DNA of 64,000 bases from Pteria penguin. Its lineage: Eukaryota; Mollusca; Bivalvia; Pterioida; Pteriidae. Location: NCBI GenBank assembly GCA_035048485.1, contig CM068588.1, forward strand, positions 24,326,324 to 24,390,323, in the 5' to 3' direction. Made by a program: the position numbers and the translations under genes. Shown here in pieces: positions 1 to 11,151 of the stretch (position 1 is its first letter; each line of letters starts with the position of its first letter). A model generated the notes under the pieces. That model ran no database searches. It had not been told where the DNA came from and was given only the letters and a program-made list of their open reading frames with translations.

Positions 1-8
1 CCTTAAGC

Positions 9-275
9 CGGCGTGGCCTAGTGGTATTGCACTCGCCTCCTGATCAGGAGACCGGGGTTCGAGTCCCGCTCTGGGCGCACCGATGTTCTGTCTCTCGGAC
101 GAGACAGTAAAACCCGAGGCCCCATGGTATGCATGGCACGTTAAAGATCCCTCACTGCTTCGGGTGGGTCCGTTGCAATGGTCAAAATTTGCCCCGCATC
201 AGGCCGTCACAATATACGTGAAATATTCGCGGTGTGACATTAAACAAAAATCAATCAATCAATCAACCTCTCTCC
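9..275 (+). mobile_element. tRNA-derived SINE, copy 1
   Basis: The head has an A box (TGGCCTAGTGG, 14-24) and a B box (GGTTCGAGTCC, 56-66). A body follows with GCACGTTAAAGATCCCTCAC (from about 137) and GGGTCCGTTGC, and the tail is a repeated AATC unit (TCAATCAATCAATC). The same head, body and tail occur inverted at 39,935-40,206, which defines the element and rules out a free tRNA gene. Confidence 0.88.
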
Positions 276-515
276 TCCCCACTCTCCTACTTTATATGGC
301 GCTCTTATACTTTGCTTCCTTTCTCTCCACCCCTTCTCATCCGATCTCTTTTCTCCTTCCCACCTCATTCAATCTTTTCAATTCATTCTCCTACTCTACT
401 TGGTTCTCACATATATTTTTCTTCTCTTCACTCCATCCCATCCGCTCCCTTCTCTCCTCCCCATATTCCTACTTTATCTGGCTATCATAAACATTGTACT
501 TTGCTTCTCTTCTCA
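271..515. repeat. Pyrimidine-rich direct repeat
   Basis: A C/T-rich stretch in which a segment starting TCTCCTCCCCACTCTCCTAC (near 271) returns in diverged form near 450 (TCTCCTCCCCATATTCCTAC). The open frames across it reflect base bias, not a gene. Confidence 0.6.
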
Positions 516-1085
516 AGCAAAATACGAAGATCAAAATAACAGCATCTACGTCATATGCGATGTGTCATCCCATGATACAACACTGGAGCAAGTTTGGTTG
601 ATGCAGCGCTTAATACTTTTGGGGGAAAACGTTAAAATGAATTCTTAACCTTACAGACGGTCAGACTGATGGACGGACAATTAACGAATGGACGGACAGG
701 TTAATTCTTGAGTACCCCAAGCTTCGTCTACAGGGGATGATTAATTAATTAAATGGCTGTTTTTATGACAAACGAATGCCCCTCCCCCAAACGACAACAA
801 AATCGTAATAAGGCGTTAGGTCCTAGACTTGACCCCCTCCTCACCATGGGGTCACATTATGTCAACGAAGGACGATTAACCTGAGATACATTTACCATTC
901 AATATTGTCAGGTCTTGTATTACTGCAAAGTACAATACTGTTATTTTGAAAAGTGAGAAGGAATTGCGGTCAGCGGACGCAACGGCGTAACTAGACCCTA
1001 AAAAATTGTAAGCCAATTTAGGCAGGGCGACTGGGCACCGCTTTGAAACCGCCAGGGGGTTTAGGGCGAAGCCTGGTGGGACAAA

Positions 1086-1088
<3 letters not shown>
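516..1088. other. Intergenic stretch
   Basis: No gene or defined element recognised. Confidence 0.7.

Positions 1089-1089
<1 letters not shown>

Positions 1090-1161
<72 letters not shown>
1090..1161. repeat. (CT)n microsatellite
   Basis: Uninterrupted CT/TC dinucleotide run of about 72 bp. Confidence 0.98.
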
Positions 1162-1163
<2 letters not shown>

Positions 1164-1870
1164 TTTACATAAAGTTTTCAATAATCTTTTTTCGGCTTAA
1201 GAAAGTTGTAAGCCTAGGCTTTTTTTGCTACATATTCAGTTACGCTAATGGGACGGACGGACAGACGTACGATCCAAATGCTAGACGCTAGACGATTTTT
1301 CAGACCGGACCATAATTAATCAGGTAATGAAAATAAAGCAAACCGAAATTAACGTTAAACTGAATAGGGATATTGTGTTGTTTAAGACTGAAATCCTTCG
1401 TAACCATGACAATCACTTACAAAATCTGGTATCATCTCCCACATTTGAACTATTTCAAAAATCGTGTTTGGTGGGAGTCAGTTTTCGACAGGGTCATTTT
1501 TCAACCAGTAGCACCCATAGAAAATTGATACCTGGGGTACTTATTCTACACGCTAAACACATATTTCTACGGCTGGAGGTCACTTCTCCAAGTAGAAAAC
1601 TTGCCCATAGGTCATTATTCCACAGGGGTCATTATTCATCGTTACACCGGCTCCCAAAACCAATTTCCTCTGTGGTTCCATAACCAGTATGTATCAGTTG
1701 CGATGTTCCTGGTCTTTTGAAGCAACAGCATCTCAATTGGAAATCCTGAATAAGCCCTGCATCCGATCAAGACATACGATAGGAAACGAGCTTAGCTTTC
1801 CATTTTTAGCTAGCCGGGATGGATGTCCGGAGAGCTATTTTAACATATCCCCAGCGTCGTCGTCCGTAGA
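1162..1870. other. Intergenic stretch
   Basis: Short open frames only; nothing recognised. Confidence 0.7.
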
Positions 1871-1874
1871 CAAA

Positions 1875-2150
1875 ATCTTTAACCTGGATCATAACTCTAG
1901 AACCATTAAAGACAGGGCTTAATATTTCACATGTGTATTCCTTGTGCCAAGACCTTTCATTGGGTACCAAAGATATTGACCTTGAAGTCTGAGCTACTTT
2001 TAAGACATCTTAACCATGATCATAATTTATGAACAGTAAGAGATAGGGCTTAAATATTTCAAATGTGTATTCCTAGTGACAAGACCTTTCATTACGTATC
2101 TTTTTTTACGTTTTAACATTGACCTTGAAGATTGAACTTACAAAAATTCT
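1875..2150. repeat. Two-copy tandem repeat of about 130 bp
   Basis: CATGTGTATTCCTTGTGCCA ... CAAGACCTTTCATT ... ATTGACCTTGAAG occurs near 1,930-1,990 and again, diverged, near 2,060-2,130. It resembles the GACCTTGA-type dispersed repeats familiar from molluscs. Confidence 0.7.
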
Positions 2151-2434
2151 TGCTATTTCAAAAAAAATGTCACCGGCGAGCTCTTTTGCCTTCTGACAAC
2201 CCTTGTTTACTTACCATGTCTAATGCACCCGCCATAAGACAAGAGAGAGATCGAATATTTCTTGACAGGAGATAGTCTTTAGATTGTGGAGAGGGTTTCA
2301 ATGCCAAGATTAGGTCTCTTCGTGGTCTAACGGTAGTTTTAGCTGACGAAGCCTCGTTGCATTTTGGTCCAAATACAAAACATTGACATGCTTTTCCAAA
2401 ACAACTAGTCGAAAAAAAAGCTATTATTCATTTA

Positions 2435-2480
<46 letters not shown>

Positions 2481-3235
2481 GAAGAATATTCGGTAATATT
2501 TGTACGTGTCATTTTAAAATATTGACAATATGTGACAAAACTGATCACCTAGACCCGTTAGGAGTGAATTATACACTTTAAAATCTTTCTTTCAATAGAT
2601 CTGTTTCGATAAGTAATACCAATGGCAAAGTGGGAACCTTAGGTGAGATGTGAGAAATGTGATGTTCAGGCTTGCTCAATAATATCTAACATAAGTTTGA
2701 GGAAGAATTCGGGTTTCCGTCTTTGTCCGACATTTACTATTACCCTTGCCTGTTAAATTTATAATGAGCAAATATTACCGCATAAAAGTTCTCATTTGCA
2801 AGTTTTTTAGAATAGCATGTGAACGAAGCTTTAACAATCAAATCTAAAATAATATAAGGAAACCTATATTTGATATTAATTCCATACATCTAGAGGCGAC
2901 TTCCTATCACAAGGAGGGCACTTCTACTCCACAAGTGTATGCTTATTGCAATACACAAATATAATTATGTAATTTTTAAGGATATACAATAAATATAAAG
3001 TTTTGTCTTCTTGACCTTTATCTTGTAAATGTGACCTTGAGTGAATATCACGGCACAATCCTGAGTGATAACTTTATAAAATTTTGAGTATATCCATGTA
3101 AGCGCTGATGTGTTTATATAGTCGCTAGCCACACTTACGGAGTATGGTCGCCCCTCCCTTCTTAACGTACTAAGTAACCGTGGTTTGCGATGATGGAGTT
3201 TTAGGGACTGAACGACAGTTTCCGTTATGTGATGT
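2151..3235. other. Intergenic stretch with an ATT microsatellite
   Basis: A (TTA)n run of about 45 bp lies at about 2,436-2,481. Nothing else recognised. Confidence 0.8.
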
Positions 3236-3236
3236 T

Positions 3237-4216
3237 GACCTCTTTTGAAGTATTACACCAATGCAGTGATATCCAATGTCAAGTGGTGAAGAGAAACGCC
3301 ACACCAGGAATATTTCACCAATATAGTGGCAGCCAATGTCAAGTTGTACAGAGAAATGCCACACCAGATATATTTCACTACCGCAGTGGTAGCTAATGTC
3401 AAGTGTTGAAGAGAAATGCCACACCAAGAATATTTCAAAAATATATTTGTGGCTAGTATCAATTGGTGAAGGAAAATGCCACTCCAATAATACTTCACAA
3501 ATATAGTGGCGGCCAGTATCAAGTGAGGAGGTAAGTAGCGAAAAAGGAATATTTCTCCAATATAGCGGTGGCCAGTATCAAGTTTCTGAAGGGAAATCCC
3601 ACAGTAGGGATATTTCAACAATATTGAAGCTGCCAATGTCAAGTGGTGAAGAGAGATACCACCCCAAGAAAGTTTTACCTTCATGGTGGCAGCTAGTGTC
3701 AAGTGGTGATGGAATATTTTATTGATATAGTGGCGGCCAGTGTCAAGTATTGAAGGAAACTAGCAAGGAATATTTCACCAATGTAGAGACAGCGAGTGTC
3801 AAGTGGTGAAAGAAAATGTCACAGCAGGAATATTTCACCTACATGGTGGCGGCCAGTGTCAAGTGGTGAAGGAAAATGCCACACAAGGAATATCAATCCA
3901 CATAGTGGCGGCCAGAGGCAAATGGTGATGGAATATGCCACACCAAGAACATTTCACCAATATGGCGACAGCCAGTGTCAAGTGGTGAAGTAAAAACTCA
4001 CAACAGGAATATTTCTCCAATATAGTGATGGCCACTGTCAATGGTGATGGAATATGCCACACCGGATTTTTTTTTCGCCAATGTGAAGTGGTGGCGGAGG
4101 ATGCCACCAGGAATAATTTTGACCAGTGTTTTCTGGCAGAGGATAGCACAACACCAGAAAATAGCACCTATCTAGTGGCGACCAAGTTTGGCGGCCAACG
4201 TTTAGTGGTGTATGAA
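3237..4216. repeat. 60-bp minisatellite, about 15 diverged copies
   Basis: A unit of about 60 bp containing AATATTTCACCAATATAGTG, GCCAGTGTCAAGTGGTGAA and AAATGCCACACCAGG repeats about 15 times. Spacing is exactly 60 between 3,250 and 3,660, then slips. Because 60 is divisible by three, the minus strand stays open over several copies (a repeating HLTLAATILVKYSWCGIS peptide), but divergence and lack of a start or domain argue against a real protein. Confidence 0.92.
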
Positions 4217-4366
4217 ACATACACTGGCTGACCTTTCATTAGACCCGACCGAAATAAATATATGTTACGTAGCAAGAATACCTTCTCGCGTCGTCGCATT
4301 TACCCGGTGGCACCATATGTACACGTTCATTATTCATCTGCCTACAGACAACAGACGAAACACTAG

Positions 4367-4690
4367 CAGTGGCGTAGCTAGCTTAAAATTCTGTGTATCC
4401 ACAAAAAGCAAAAAGGCAGGTTTTATGGGGCAGCCATAAAAGCCACAAGTGGATCCAGGGTGAATCCATGGTAAAAGAAGGGAGTTAGAGTGATGGAGCG
4501 AAATTCCTCGACATTTCAGTGATTTTAGCCTTTTGATATAAACAAATTTCAAACAAACAATACAAACAGTAGAATTTTACAAGAGCTTTGTACATTCAAA
4601 TGCATAAAAATATTAATCATAATAGACCTATTTCATACACATTTTTGTGTATTCATTTGTGTATTTTACGTAAAGGGCGCTTCGCCACTG
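4367..4690. mobile_element. hAT-like MITE
   Basis: It starts CAGTGGCGTAGC and ends GCTTCGCCACTG, an 8-bp terminal inverted repeat (CAGTGGCG), flanked by ACTAG on both sides (4362-4366 and 4691-4695). CAGTGGCG ends are typical of hAT-derived MITEs, which normally make 8-bp duplications; here only 5 bp agree. No transposase. Confidence 0.7.
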
Positions 4691-5387
4691 ACTAGTATTA
4701 TTATATCAAAGAGGGAGAAGTTCACAGGCTTTCACATATGGAGACTGTACGGTTGTTTCCATCTTCCTTATGTATAGTTGATCTTATCAGCTTATCTGTT
4801 TATACTGTATCCGTGTATAATATCTATTGCCTGCTCTTGTGATGATGAACAAAATAACTCGTATACAGCTCAATTGTTTGTAATGCTCTAGTTCCAATGC
4901 CAACTGTGAAAAGGAGGGGGTGTCGCACTGAATATACAATTAGGACAGCGTCAACTAATACATAGACAAGCCCATCAAATGTATCAGTAACTACAGTGGA
5001 TTCTTTTTAACCCCCTTTTCATGCCTGGCCAGACAAATGTACACATTTACATGTATTTTTGAATTCATGTATTTTTGAATTTCTGTAAACAGACATATGA
5101 AACACTTCCTCGTCCCTTCCTATCGACGAGATTTATTTAGTGTGAAAACAGAGTGAATGAATGCAATAAAGAAAGATGACGTATAGTACCAGGGAAAACA
5201 CTGCGGTAAATCCGTTTTGGTATATACAGGGGAAATGAAAACATCATAATATACACGGAAAGGTAAAATACAAGTATGCACTATCTAAACAGAAAGTTAC
5301 AATAACATTACTTATGGAAATTGACATAGTTCTACCAGACGTTTATCAGATGTTTAATTTTCTGACAAATCGAAATAACTGGATGCC
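4691..5387. other. Intergenic stretch
   Basis: Nothing recognised. Confidence 0.7.
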
Positions 5388-5735
5388 ATAATATCTTACA
5401 AGTGGACATCACGCTCTGACGGGTCGATATAACATCCAACGTGTCGACAAAACATCTGACAATATGTGTGGATCGAAAGGGGGGGGGGGGGGGATTGGAG
5501 AGACTGGGCTCTGAACCTACCCAGAGATTCGGCGAAACTTCTTTTTTTTTTTTTTGGTTATCTTACGATGTAAAATGGGTGGTTTTACACACAAAATCAT
5601 GGATGGATTCCCCTCGGACGAATTGTTTCGACAAGACGAAATAACATCTAACAGGATGACATAATATCTTACAAGTCGATATGACGTTCTGACGGGTCGA
5701 TATAATATCAACATGTCGACATCATATCTGACATA
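5388..5735. repeat. Direct repeat of a GTCGAxATAACATCT-type unit
   Basis: A segment of about 75 bp (5,388-5,460, with CTGACGGGTCGATATAACAT) recurs at 5,657-5,730. Between the copies are a G14 run (about 5,480) and a T12 run (about 5,542). Confidence 0.75.
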
Positions 5736-6615
5736 CGGAAACGCTTTGGTGCCTGGTGTTGTTGTGTTGTAACGGGACGACCATTTGATTCTGAAGGGAG
5801 GGGGGGGGGGGGGCTGACAAATTTGGTCGAGTCAGATTATTTATTTTCAGATCTTTGAAGGATAAAATATCTATTTCCTTAATATCCTGGGACAGATTAT
5901 TTATTTTCTTGAATTTTTTGTCGCCAATAAATATTTGTTAGAATTGCATTGTAATATATGCCATTAACACAAATCTTTCTATAATTATACATGTATTTTG
6001 TTAACAAAACACATTCTAATATAAGTTAAACTCAACAAATAATATGCAAACACTACTTTAATTGCATAGGTCTTTATACTACTAGTTTCTATAGTGAATT
6101 GTATAGTCTCTCTCACTCTCTGGTATCCAGGGTGAGAATTTACATTTATCATTATAGAAGAATTTGTGAGGAAGTGCTGCTGTTTCGGCTTCCTGTCCGA
6201 ATGATCTTATTTTATTCTTTTTTGACTTACTTTGAAGTATGTTATTTTAATGAAAAAAGGCATTTTATAAATATTTTTGATATATTTGATATACTGATTT
6301 TTCACATTTCTAATTTTGTCTACCTATTTCTATAGAAAATTTGAGAAAGCTTGGTAGATATTAAGCAAAGATCTTCAGTTTTACATGCTTTAAAAGTTTT
6401 AAAGAGAGTAAAGATTTATGGCCATCTACAATCATTGTTCAATATCATTGTGCAATATGTCTAAGGTGAACAATATTGGGCCATTTGGGACTCTTTTTAA
6501 TTTTGTTATCATGTATGTTAAGTGAAGATACACATTTTTGTTGGTTTTACTTTTCTTCTCATTTGAAAGTTATGTTTGTGTTTATTTTCAATTTATTCCA
6601 ATCATTCAGCCACGA

Positions 6616-6659
6616 GCATCACTGAAGAAACATAACTTGTCGAAATGTGCATATGGTGC
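6616..6659 (+). ncRNA. Hammerhead ribozyme motif, copy 1 (weakened stem II)
   Basis: In order: stem I strand GCATCA (6616-6621), core CTGAAGA (6622-6628), stem II AACA/TGTC around loop TAACT, core GAAA (6642-6645), a two-pair stem III (AT/AT around GTGC), cleavage base A at 6653, and stem I strand TGGTGC (6654-6659). Every conserved core base of a type I hammerhead is present. The first stem II pair is A-C instead of G-C, which should reduce activity. Confidence 0.65.
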
Positions 6660-6964
6660 ACTAAATTAAAAGGTATATATGTTCTATATTTATTATAACC
6701 ACTAGGTCGGTGTCACTGCTGGTGGACTAATAGTTCCCGAGGGCATCATAAGTCTAGTTTTCAGTGCTTTTGTACTGACATGAAATATATACTTCAAATT
6801 TTCAGTCATGAAATTCAGTAAATCACTCTAAAACTAAGGAGTATCTCCCTCATTCATAGCTCTGTCCTTAGATAGATTCTTTGGTTCACTTTTCGGTCAG
6901 TTTGGCTTCAGCACTGCTCTTCATATTTTTATATATTTTAAAAATTCCAATCATTCGGCCACGA

Positions 6965-7008
6965 GCATCACTGAAGAGACATAACTTGTCGAAATGTGCA
7001 TATGGTGC
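6965..7008 (+). ncRNA. Hammerhead ribozyme motif, copy 2 (intact core)
   Basis: Same layout as copy 1: stem I GCATCA/TGGTGC (6965-6970 and 7003-7008, one G-U pair), CTGAAGA (6971-6977), stem II GACA/TGTC (four pairs, loop TAACT), GAAA (6991-6994), minimal stem III, cleavage base A at 7002. All core positions and stem II are intact. The very short stem III is known from hammerheads of Penelope-like elements and animal retrozymes. The predicted cut is 349 nt from that of copy 1. Confidence 0.75.
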
Positions 7009-8479
7009 ACTAAATTAAAAGGTATATATGTTCTATATTTATTTCAACAAATATGGCCACCATTAATTTTAAAATGCTTATGATTTAACTTAAACATCAA
7101 CTTTGCATATGTGCTAGGGTGAGAGATGAGACAAATTCCGTTAAGACCCCTTTTGGACACTAAGTCTCGTCTTAACGTGAAAGTATCGGTGTGCCTGGCA
7201 TATAGATGAGGGGCGGACAACACGAGGGGAAGTTGGGGAAAGGGATTGGAAATTAGCGGCAAGGAGACGCGAATGACACTATTCTGAACGGGAATCTGAA
7301 GAGAAAATCTCTCAGAAAGCAGATAGTAGAGCCCTTGTCCCCTGTCTGCCCCTCAAAATGGACATGTAAATATTTTAAGCAACAATTCTATTAACATTTG
7401 TTGAATATTTTGAATAGTATGATTTGTCCAATGCTATAAAATTCCGCTGAAATATGAGTTATACAGTTAACTACTACGTATTATGGTATAGGAAGCAATT
7501 TGGCGAGCGAAGCGAGCCGGGAAAAAATCAACATGTTTTCTATAGAACATTCAGCTTTATATTTGCATCATCTAGTATATGTACATACTACTAGTAGCCA
7601 GAATATTTATTTTCATTTCAGTCAAAGCCAGATTTTTTATTTCCAGCATTTTCAGGGACAAAATATCTATTTCCAAAAAGTGCCCCCCCCCCCTTTCAGA
7701 ATCAAATGGCCGTCCCCTAAGTAGGTATCATGACAAAAATAAAATTGACTTGCCGAGATTAACGAAACTTGATGACGTAATGAAGTCGAAAAGGTACCGT
7801 AAACTGTCCTTAAACGAGTTCTTTTGGGCAATTTGTCATTATAAAACAGTCGAGATAACTTTATGCGATTTCCCTCGTGTCAGTTTTAAAATAAATTGTC
7901 GTAATAAAGTCGCATTTCCAGGAAAATCTACGGAAACGTTTTGGTGCCTGGTGTTGTTGACTTACGAAATCTCGAAATGGTATTTTAAAAAACAATAACT
8001 CGACATAAAATTCTCGTTAGTAGCATGTTTATTGCAACATATCAACAAAAATGATGTCATTAATTCTTGATTTTCATGGAAATGCAACTTTATTAAAACG
8101 ATTTATTTTAAAACTGACATACGGGAAATCGCATAAATTTATCTTCACTTAAAGAAAATCAACTAAGTGTTTTATAAATGACAAGGTGCCCAAAAGAACT
8201 CGTTTAAGGACAGTTTACTACAACTTTTCGACTTCATTACGTCATTGCGTAAGTTTTATTGATCTCGGCAAGTCAATTTTATTTTTGTCATGATACCTAC
8301 TTACAACACAACAACACCAGGCACCAAAACGTTTCCGTAATTACGTCATCAAGTTTTATTAATCTCGGCAAGTCAATATCATTTTTGTCATGATACCTAC
8401 AACACAACAAAACCAGACACCAAAAGGTTGCAAAACTTGGCTATTAATTTAATGTGAGATTGGCGGGAGGGCGAGCGTT

Positions 8480-8870
8480 CGTCAACAATTGATTTCCGGA
8501 CCATAAGTCTAATATGTTTAGTGCTATTGCAATGAAACTTCATACACTTACTCACAATGAGTGGAAAATGTGCCCTTTTGTTTCTGGGATCAAAAGGTCA
8601 AAGGTAAAGGTCATAGGAGTTGAGTATCAATAATTGGTTTCCGGATTCCGGACCTTAAGTCCAATACACTTTAAAAGTGCTATTGCAATGCCTACACTTA
8701 TTCACCATGAGTGGAAGATGTGCCCCATTGTTTCTGGGATCAAAAGATCATAGGAGTGGAGTATCAAAAATTGGTTTACGGACCATAAGTCTAATATGTT
8801 TAGTGCTATTGCAATGAAACTTCATACACTTACTCGCCATGAGTGAAGTATATGCCCTGTTGTTTCTGAA
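8480..8870. repeat. Three-copy tandem repeat of about 140 bp
   Basis: GGACCATAAGTCTAATATG, GTGCTATTGCAATGAAACTT and CCATGAGTGGAAGATGTGCC recur three times at roughly 140-160-bp spacing, with GGTCAAAGGTAAAGGTCATA between copies 1 and 2. Noncoding. Confidence 0.82.
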
Positions 8871-10089
8871 GTTTTGCAACTCGGCACATTGCATCTGTTG
8901 TTTGACCTGAATGGACTGAAAAATGTAATATTAATCCAGGAAAAAACTTGCATCTTTAGTTTGATCAAACTGCATCATACATTACGGAAAAGGGAGGCTA
9001 AATAAAGAAATTATGATCATTTTGTAGATTAATACGCAATTATTTTATATGCTGGGTGATATATGCCTAAGACAATTTTATAATAACATTAAAAAAACAT
9101 CATTACAGAAGTGACGTAACTCTGTTTTGATAAAATTTCAAATCCATTTGGAACAACCTCGCCCTTTACTTGTACCTACGTAAGGAAAAGGTCGAGGATG
9201 TCCGAATGATTTCAAATCATAGCTTCACTTCCGGTGTCTGCTAAGCATGCCGTAATATATGTACGTCATTGGAAGAACCTTTTTTAGGGTTGTCTCCGTG
9301 GCGTGACGTTATATGCGGCATGCTTTGTAGGCTAGGCGAAGCCGCCGTACGGTATAAATTTACTTCTGTTTTGATAATTATGGAGATGTAAAATTTCGCA
9401 TACCGTCCTTTTTAAAACAAAATTTCTTAAAATGTTATATGAAGTTAGATTTTCAGCTTAATTTTGATTGCTTTCGGCAATATGGATAATGTGATAATTG
9501 ACATGAGCAGTTCTCATTTCAATATCTTTATAGACCTTAATATACAAAATTGACTCTCGCAACGAAAACAAACCATTCACCGGGAAAATTTGACACAACA
9601 TCGACAATGTGCAGAGTTTATTAATTTTTACAACATAATTATTGTCCATTATTCATATTTGCCCCATCTTGCCACAAGGATACACGGTTGAATCGGGGTT
9701 TTTTACGTAAACTTTTGAAAACTATGACTCATCTTGATGCTAAAATCGCTGTGGCCATCACAATTTTGTACCTAAAGGTTTCATGAAAATATATTGAAAA
9801 TTTTCTAAAATATTTCAAGTACGTGTACTATAAAACCTTGGACTTGACCATATATTTCACATAATTTCTCATAATAGTACTTTTTTCTTCATTTTTTTTT
9901 TTTTTTGGACACGTGATGTCTGGAAAAAAATATATTTTATCCTCCTTATTAAAAAAACCATGCTTTTTTATATATTAATTTTTTTTCATGTTAACTTTTA
10001 AAACTATTACATGTCTGTATAAACCATGTAAAAGTTATTCAATTGAGGCATTTAAGAATAATGGAATACTTTTCACATAATTCTTAAAA
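8871..10089. other. Intergenic stretch
   Basis: AT-rich; near 9,242-9,330 AAGCATGCCG and CGGCATGCTT form the ends of an imperfect inverted repeat. Nothing else recognised. Confidence 0.7.
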
Positions 10090-10554
10090 TCGTTTTTATA
10101 AGTAATTTAAATTACAGTTTGAGTTACAAACTTCTGAAGATTGCAATTTTATAACTTCAATATTATTTCTAATTAGTGTCAACGAACACGAACTTACATG
10201 CACTTGTGTCATGATTCGTATCAGATGCACATTATTTCGAACGACAATTATTTTACTGAAATGGTTTTATAAGTGGAGTTCTTTTGATAAGTATATAATT
10301 CGCATGTAGAACTAATTTTGTGAGGGAAATGCGAATCTTACATTTTCTGTAAAAACAATGTTTATCATCGTATAAATGCGGCTTTATATACGAATTTCTT
10401 TTTTTAAAAGTACACCCTGGCGTACTAGTCAATATTTGTGGCAATACAAGTATTTGTTCTACTTAAGAAATATCAGGATTTGTTTGAATCTGTCTTTGTT
10501 GTAATGATGAGCTATATAAAGCTACTTGACATAATTAGATAAACATTAGTCTCC

Positions 10555-10658
10555 CTTGTCCGAAATATCAGACCCAAACATGACCAAGTCTCATGACTAA
10601 CTCTCATGATCAACTCTCATGACCAAGTTTCATGCTTGGGTCAGATTTTTCGGACTAG
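10555..10658. mobile_element. 104-bp foldback MITE in left arm
   Basis: Ends CTTGTCCGAAATATCAGACC and, read inward from the right, CTAGTCCGAAAAATCTGACC are inverted repeats that continue through CCAAACATGA. AGTCTCC flanks both sides (10,548-10,554 and 10,659-10,665). The inverted arm near 22,262 lacks the element. Confidence 0.75.
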
Positions 10659-11151
10659 AGTCTCCCTATCCGCTTTCCATGTATGTTTGGCATGAAATCG
10701 AGAGGTTTTGCCGTACATATATGAACAAGATCACAATGAATGCCTCACCTGAAATCACTCACTGCTTTATGAGGGTACTGTAAATATCAAAATACATGTA
10801 TGCAATAATTCAAGTCTAATTTTCTATCTCTATACATGTATTTCATAAAACATATAGAGGTCAAATCGATCTGTAATAACAGAATTAGAGTCTGCCGTAA
10901 GTGTCACAGCAGTGTCCTAGCTTTGAGGTGAAGTCACACAGTTTCTGGGAATCACTCGCTGTTTCAGGTAGTTTGGGGTTGTTGCAGAGGTATAGACTAA
11001 AATATCTCACATTTTGGGGTGCATTCCTTACAAAGGTGTAAATTTATATGCCAAGCACCCGCCATTTAGACTTGATATAGTCTTGCAATTGTGTATAATA
11101 ATTAATCAATCGATGACATTGAAATGGGATATCTGATCATGTAGGGTGAAC

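Larger units (their letters stand above)
6231..7270. mobile_element. Insertion inside the Harbinger-like element, carrying two hammerhead motifs
   Basis: Copy 2 of the host element (20,036-22,028, inverted) runs without break where copy 1 has this extra stretch of about 1.04 kb. It holds a direct repeat of about 97 bp (6,596-6,692 and 6,946-7,043), each repeat containing a hammerhead motif. Its outer limits are approximate. It may be a truncated Penelope-like element or a retrozyme. Confidence 0.6.
5773..7717. mobile_element. PIF/Harbinger-like non-autonomous element, copy 1
   Basis: The terminal inverted repeat is CGGGACGACCATTTGATTCT at the left and its near-complement at the right (GGGGACGGCCATTTGATTCT read inward), each followed by a run of G. 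It is flanked by TAA (5,770-5,772 and 7,718-7,720); the host element's other arm near 8,300 shows one TAA at the same place, so TAA is the 3-bp target duplication. A 3-bp TWA target and GGG-type ends fit PIF/Harbinger. Both ends carry subterminal ATTATTTATTTTCAG and AAAATATCTATTTCC motifs. No transposase. Confidence 0.75.
5735..8338. mobile_element. Foldback element with long inverted arms, split by a later insertion
   Basis: The left end (ACGGAAACGCTTTGGTGCC, 5,735) and right end (GGCACCAAAACGTTTCCGT, 8,338) are inverted copies. After removing the Harbinger-like element (5,773-7,717), the left arm continues from TAAGTAGGTATCATGAC to about 7,935 and pairs, with divergence, with 8,075-8,338. 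Arms are about 260 bp with a short central spacer. No coding capacity; a large foldback MITE. Confidence 0.75.

Noticed and set aside
9..82. Free tRNA gene at the left edge
   Set aside because: It has A and B boxes but no proper acceptor stem or anticodon arm, and the SINE body follows; the same unit recurs at 40,206.
83..648. Three overlapping plus-strand ORFs (up to 135 codons)
   Set aside because: They run through SINE body and a pyrimidine-rich repeat, giving Ser/Leu/Phe-biased peptides.
876..1291. ORFs with Arg-Glu or Ser-Leu repeats
   Set aside because: They only translate the CT microsatellite.
3253..3702. 149-codon minus-strand ORF as a protein
   Set aside because: It is a read-through of a 60-bp minisatellite; the repeated peptide has no recognisable domain.
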